A stretch of DNA of 64,000 bases from Notolepis coatsorum (taxonomy: Eukaryota; Chordata; Actinopteri; Aulopiformes; Paralepididae): contig OZ020589.1 of NCBI GenBank assembly GCA_963971535.1, positions 57,501,511 to 57,565,510 of the forward strand, read 5' to 3'. Below are positions 60,772 through 64,000 of this stretch, piece by piece. Made by a program: the position numbers and the translations under genes. Below the pieces are notes generated by a model. The model was not told the DNA's origin and did no database searches. It saw only the letters and a program-made list of their open reading frames with translations. How positions within the stretch are numbered: the stretch's first letter is position 1; each line of letters starts with the position of its first letter.

Positions 60772-61207
60772 TAGGGATGCTCGATATTGGCTTTTTTACC
60801 GATACCGATATTCCGATATTGTCCAACTCTTAATTTCGATACCGATACCGATACCGATATCAACCGATACCGATATATGCAGGGTTTCCCCCCAAAAAAA
60901 CGGAATAATTTCAGGTAACTAATAATTTCACTGGATGCATTCAAAAGGCTTTCTAAATGTAAGCATTATCTGTGCAAAATATGATAATTAAAAAAGTAAA
61001 AATTAACATTACATATCTCTTGTTGTTGAATTAAACCAAAATGCATACTTTTGACAATAAATAAAATAAGAATTGGTTTTTACTTGCTTGCCTGGGTAAA
61101 TAAAGGTTAAAAAAAAAAAAAAAACGATACCGATATTTTCCGATATCACATTTTACTGCCGATATCGGCCGATAATATCGGTCGGCCGATAATATCGGAC
61201 ATCCCTA
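60772..61207. mobile_element. hAT MITE in copy B only, 436 bp
   Basis: Ends TAGGGATGCTCG and ACATCCCTA are flanked by the exact 8-bp duplication GTTAAGAG (60764-60771 and 61208-61215). Copy A has the empty site at about 55910-55922, differing by two bases. It is the same family as 21422-21792. Confidence 0.92.
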
Positions 61208-62507
61208 GTTAAGAGGAGGGAAGACTTTTTTAGAAAGACATCCCTCAGCGGGGAATCGAAAACAGAAACAGTACCCAGCATATAGCATAGCGTTAGCCGC
61301 ACGCTCCATGATAGCCTGGAAAACGTCCAACTCAGAGGGACGTTTACCCAGACATCCTGCCCCTTGCGCCGATACACAACTAGGTTGTCGAACAGAACAA
61401 CAAGCAGCATTACTAACACCAGCGTTAATGCCTAGCGGCGCAGATCCTACCTGAGTGTGAGTCAGCTCGATAGCTACACATCACATGTCGTCCCTCTGTC
61501 TGCTGTCAACAAGACGAGGAAACCCCAGTACAGACCCGAAGCGGAGATGCATCGAAATGCATCCAGCTGCAGGACCGCAGAACCCATACGAGCGCCGTTG
61601 GAACATGCTGAGAAGATTCCAGGGGCTGGCAAATCTCCGGCATTGTTCAAATTCTCTCTGCAGATCATAAACGCTAGTTACACAGGGTGCAAAGCATCCG
61701 CCATGATGGAAAACGAAAAAGAGGAAGGGTGAGTGGTGACCACGCCCGGTGTATTATAGTAAGACACTGGGGCGGGGCCTGGTCAAGTGTATGGGTGTTT
61801 TGTTTTAGTTCATGGAGTACAGTAGGTACAGGATATGAGGTATATCTCGATATGGCATAAGAGCAGGACGCGATGCCAGTACGAGTATATGACCATGGAC
61901 CTCAACTGCACAGGCCTGAGAGAGGCACCACTGAAACCTGCCATTTAAATAAAAAGCAAGGGGTGATCTGAAATGGTATAAAATGCTATTGGTAGGATTG
62001 AAAAGCTGCCTCTGGAATATAAATACATATGAATACCTCAATGAGAAAAAATTATTTAGCTTGAGAAAAGTGACTATTATTTTATAGACATAGTGTAGAA
62101 ACGGTATTACTCTAGTTTACTGTATGTATTTCCATATTTTAGCATAATTCAGATGTGTTATCTGTTTTCACAGATGATAATGTATTAGCTAACTAGCCTT
62201 CCTAAGCATGAGTCCCTCTGGAGACTGCCGACTCAAACACAATAATAATGTGTTGAAAATAACGTAGGATGTGTTAAAACTTATTTCTCAACACAACTTT
62301 GTTTCTAGTTAATGACAACACATTTCAGGTGTACAGTGTGGGGTATGTATTTGCCTTCTGAGTATTATATTGTCCAGTCTCTGAGGGTTGAAAGAACATA
62401 GATCATCACCCTTCTGTCACTTATGTGAAAGTACAAATAGGTGCAAGTTCAGTGACTCTTTCTTATCCAATATTAGTATGGAAGTCAATGGAAAAAAAAA
62501 CATCAGT

Positions 62508-62820
62508 GCCGGGTGGCTAGGTGGTGCAGTGGGCAAGGCGCTCACCAACAATGCAGGAGGCGCTGGGTTCGAGCCCAGCTCTCCGCATTGCTATCAGCTT
62601 GGCTGGTCGTTCATACTAATACAATTGGCAGTATTAGGGGGTGGGAAGCTGATGGGTGGGGATCGGACGTTGTGGACAGCGACTCCTACAGGTCGGTTGG
62701 TGCGCCTGCGCAGCAGATTCAGAAAGCGACAGGGGCGGCGTGCCCTCCCACGCAGACCCCCGACGCTGAGAGATCGCGCTGTGCAGGTGAAAAGATGCAA
62801 CGGCTGCTTCCTCGAGTATC
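62508..62820 (+). repeat. tRNA-derived SINE, copy 3
   Basis: Box A-like ggtggtgcagtgggcaaggc (from 62521) and an intact box B GGTTCGAGCCC (62567-62577). The body ends near cctcgagtatc, where a dispersed repeat begins. This is the best-preserved promoter of the three SINE copies. Confidence 0.8.
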
Positions 62821-62992
62821 ACTTATCAATGACTTGCTTGCAGTCAACATGTACGAAACGGATTGTTTTTTCATCAGTACATTTCCGTTTTATACCGTTT
62901 TGAATAAGAGTATAGTTTGGGAGAGTTCTAGTAATTTCAGAGAAATTCCACGAAAACACGTTGTCATTTTCCGGCTGATTTATTAATCGTTT
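62821..62992 (+). repeat. Dispersed repeat, partner of 11905-12110
   Basis: Starts acttatcaatgacttgcttg and ends near cggctgatttatta; the 12-kb copy is in inverse orientation. The junction with the SINE tail is abrupt. Confidence 0.6.
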
Positions 62993-63064
62993 TCAAATAA
63001 ACACTAGATTATAGAGAGTGTTCTTATGCACGATACAAAAGCGGGCTGAAAAATTATTTATTCA

Positions 63065-63172
63065 TGCTAACATTATGGGAAATGTGCTTACTGTCTTCTC
63101 CAGTGTTAGACAAGAAAATAGATACCAAATTAATGAATGGAAGTGGATACGAACCACTAGCCTAGCTTAAAA
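63065..63172. mobile_element. Truncated MITE related to 8309-8620
   Basis: Shares ggaaatgtgcttactgtct-like and gttagacaagaaaatagata phrases and a final actagcctagctta with the element at 8309. The right half is missing where the next inverted repeat begins. Confidence 0.5.
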
Positions 63173-63175
63173 CGA

Positions 63176-63385
63176 AGGTTATCCTATAACCCTAGTTACA
63201 TGAGTTCTTGCGAGCGTTCTGCTCACTATGGGATATTACCACATTACTTTGAAAGATTCTGCTACATGCACCTTAGAGTCTTGACCTTCATTAGGAAGAC
63301 AGTCAGGGGTCCTCAGTGAGTTGAGAGCAGAATGCTTGCAAGAACTCATGTAACTAGGGTTATAGGATAACCTTTGTTACATTTC
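63176..63385. repeat. Inverted repeat with about 50-bp arms
   Basis: aaggttatcctataaccc with tagttacatgagttcttgc (63176-63220) is repeated in reverse at about 63338-63382. A second direct phrase, gcgttctgctcactatggga, occurs at 63218 and 63399. The family is not recognised; such phrases are common in fish retroelement leaders. Confidence 0.7.
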
Positions 63386-63880
63386 ATTACTTGCTTCGCG
63401 TTCTGCTCACTATGGGACATAGGCTGGAGCAGGACGCGGAGAGACCGACAAATGCACCCGCTGAGGTCCCCTTACAACCATCTGAACACCGGGGAGGGTG
63501 AGGGGTGGGGGGGGGGCAGGACACCGACTGTGCGAAAAGGGGGCAGCACCCAAAAGACGCACAAGGTGAGTAGAACACGGGACAGGAAGCATCTACCCCA
63601 CCGCGCCTCCTGCTTGCTAACAGGGAAACGTACGGGAAGCCCGTGTTACCGCTCCCACATCTTGTGGGGTCAGGGTCGTTGAACCCTGACGCCGCCCGCG
63701 AGGCGTCCCGTGGTTCGGGGTTCCGAACCCTGACCCGCAAGCGAAGCCTTAGCAGCGGGGCGCGGAGGAGGTTCCAGCCCCATGGACCACTCAATGCAGG
63801 CTTACCGCCGAGAAACACAGAGGACGCAGAAGTGGAATAAAGAAAAGTTCTCCTTACCGGCCGGCGATCCCATAAATTCT
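63386..63880. other. GC-rich stretch before a LINE endonuclease
   Basis: No recognised product. Its position suggests leader or ORF1 sequence of the non-LTR element that starts at the window edge. A tccgaaccctgac / gaaccctgacgcc pair repeats near 63680-63735. Confidence 0.35.
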
Positions 63881-63883
63881 GCT

Positions 63884-64000
63884 GGCGAATGTCCGTTCGT
63901 TGGAGAATAAGATGGACAATCTCCGAGCGAGACGTGAGGGATTGCAACATCATGTGTTTCATGGAGACATGGCTAAAAGCATCAACTCTGGATCACATCA
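63884..64000 (+). pseudogene. Non-LTR retrotransposon endonuclease N-terminus, cut by window end
   Basis: The frame reads LANVRSLENKMDNLRARR, then after a frameshift near 63935 DCNIMCFMETWLKASTLDH. Asn in ANVRS and Glu in METWL are the first catalytic positions of APE-type LINE endonucleases. The rest lies outside the window. Confidence 0.75.

Larger units (their letters stand above)
57279..62571. repeat. Tandem duplication, copy B (5.29 kb)
   Basis: Direct head-to-tail copy of 52443-57276. It is longer because of a 436-bp hAT MITE with its 8-bp duplication (60772-61207) and a 13-bp tandem insertion (ggtgaccctgaca, about 58962-58987). Confidence 0.95.

Noticed and set aside
63387-63962. 191-residue minus-strand frame at the window end
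   Set aside because: It is antisense to the LINE endonuclease start and consists of low-complexity Ser/Pro/Arg sequence from GC-rich DNA.

Overview
This window looks like repeat-dense intergenic DNA from a teleost (or other ray-finned) fish. The evidence is a Tf1/sushi-type Ty3 element, BEL/Pao and DIRS-like elements, many hAT, piggyBac-like and Kolobok-like DNA transposons with intact target-site duplications (TSDs), tRNA-derived SINEs, and long CA, GA, AT and GAAA microsatellites. I found no convincing intact host gene. Almost all coding potential belongs to mobile elements, and most of it is frameshifted or truncated.

Layout. 1-8.3 kb: a hAT element (TSD tagtacac) carries a 6.3-kb L1-type LINE with a 16-bp TSD and broken ORF1 and ORF2. 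8.3-16.4 kb: small TTAA-flanked elements, a deleted gypsy fragment, a 1.2-kb hAT, a 2-kb piggyBac-like element abutting a 602-bp near-perfect palindrome through one shared TTAA, then a broken THAP-domain reading frame behind a paired-CRE promoter-like region. 16.4-21.2 kb (minus strand): a sushi-type Ty3 retrotransposon with 5' LTR, gag and pol, truncated in integrase. A solo LTR of the same family, inverted relative to it, lies at 24.6-25.7 kb. 25.7-36.8 kb: inverted-repeat elements, MITEs, a 34-bp perfect hairpin and several tandem arrays.

36.8-43.4 kb (minus strand): a complete-ended young BEL/Pao element. It has near-identical 1280-bp LTRs, TSD atagt and a tRNA-Tyr primer site, but it is internally deleted: gag, zinc knuckles and protease run in frame straight into the integrase C-terminus. 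43.6-51.5 kb: four hAT elements with clear ends, two of them carrying other elements inside, plus arrays and LINE fragments. 52.4-62.6 kb: a head-to-tail duplication of a 4.83-kb unit (L2-like LINE tail, DIRS-like RT) whose edges fall in tRNA-SINEs. The second copy alone acquired a 436-bp hAT MITE. 62.8-64 kb: further repeat pieces and the start of another non-LTR endonuclease domain.

There is no host operon or pathway here. What can be read is an insertion history: nested elements, shared target sites, and deletions that turned autonomous elements into dependants. The most informative items are the self-priming signature of the sushi element, the in-frame deleted BEL element with five zinc knuckles, the SINE-bounded tandem duplication, and a CCAAT/GC-box module recurring in four different DNA transposons.
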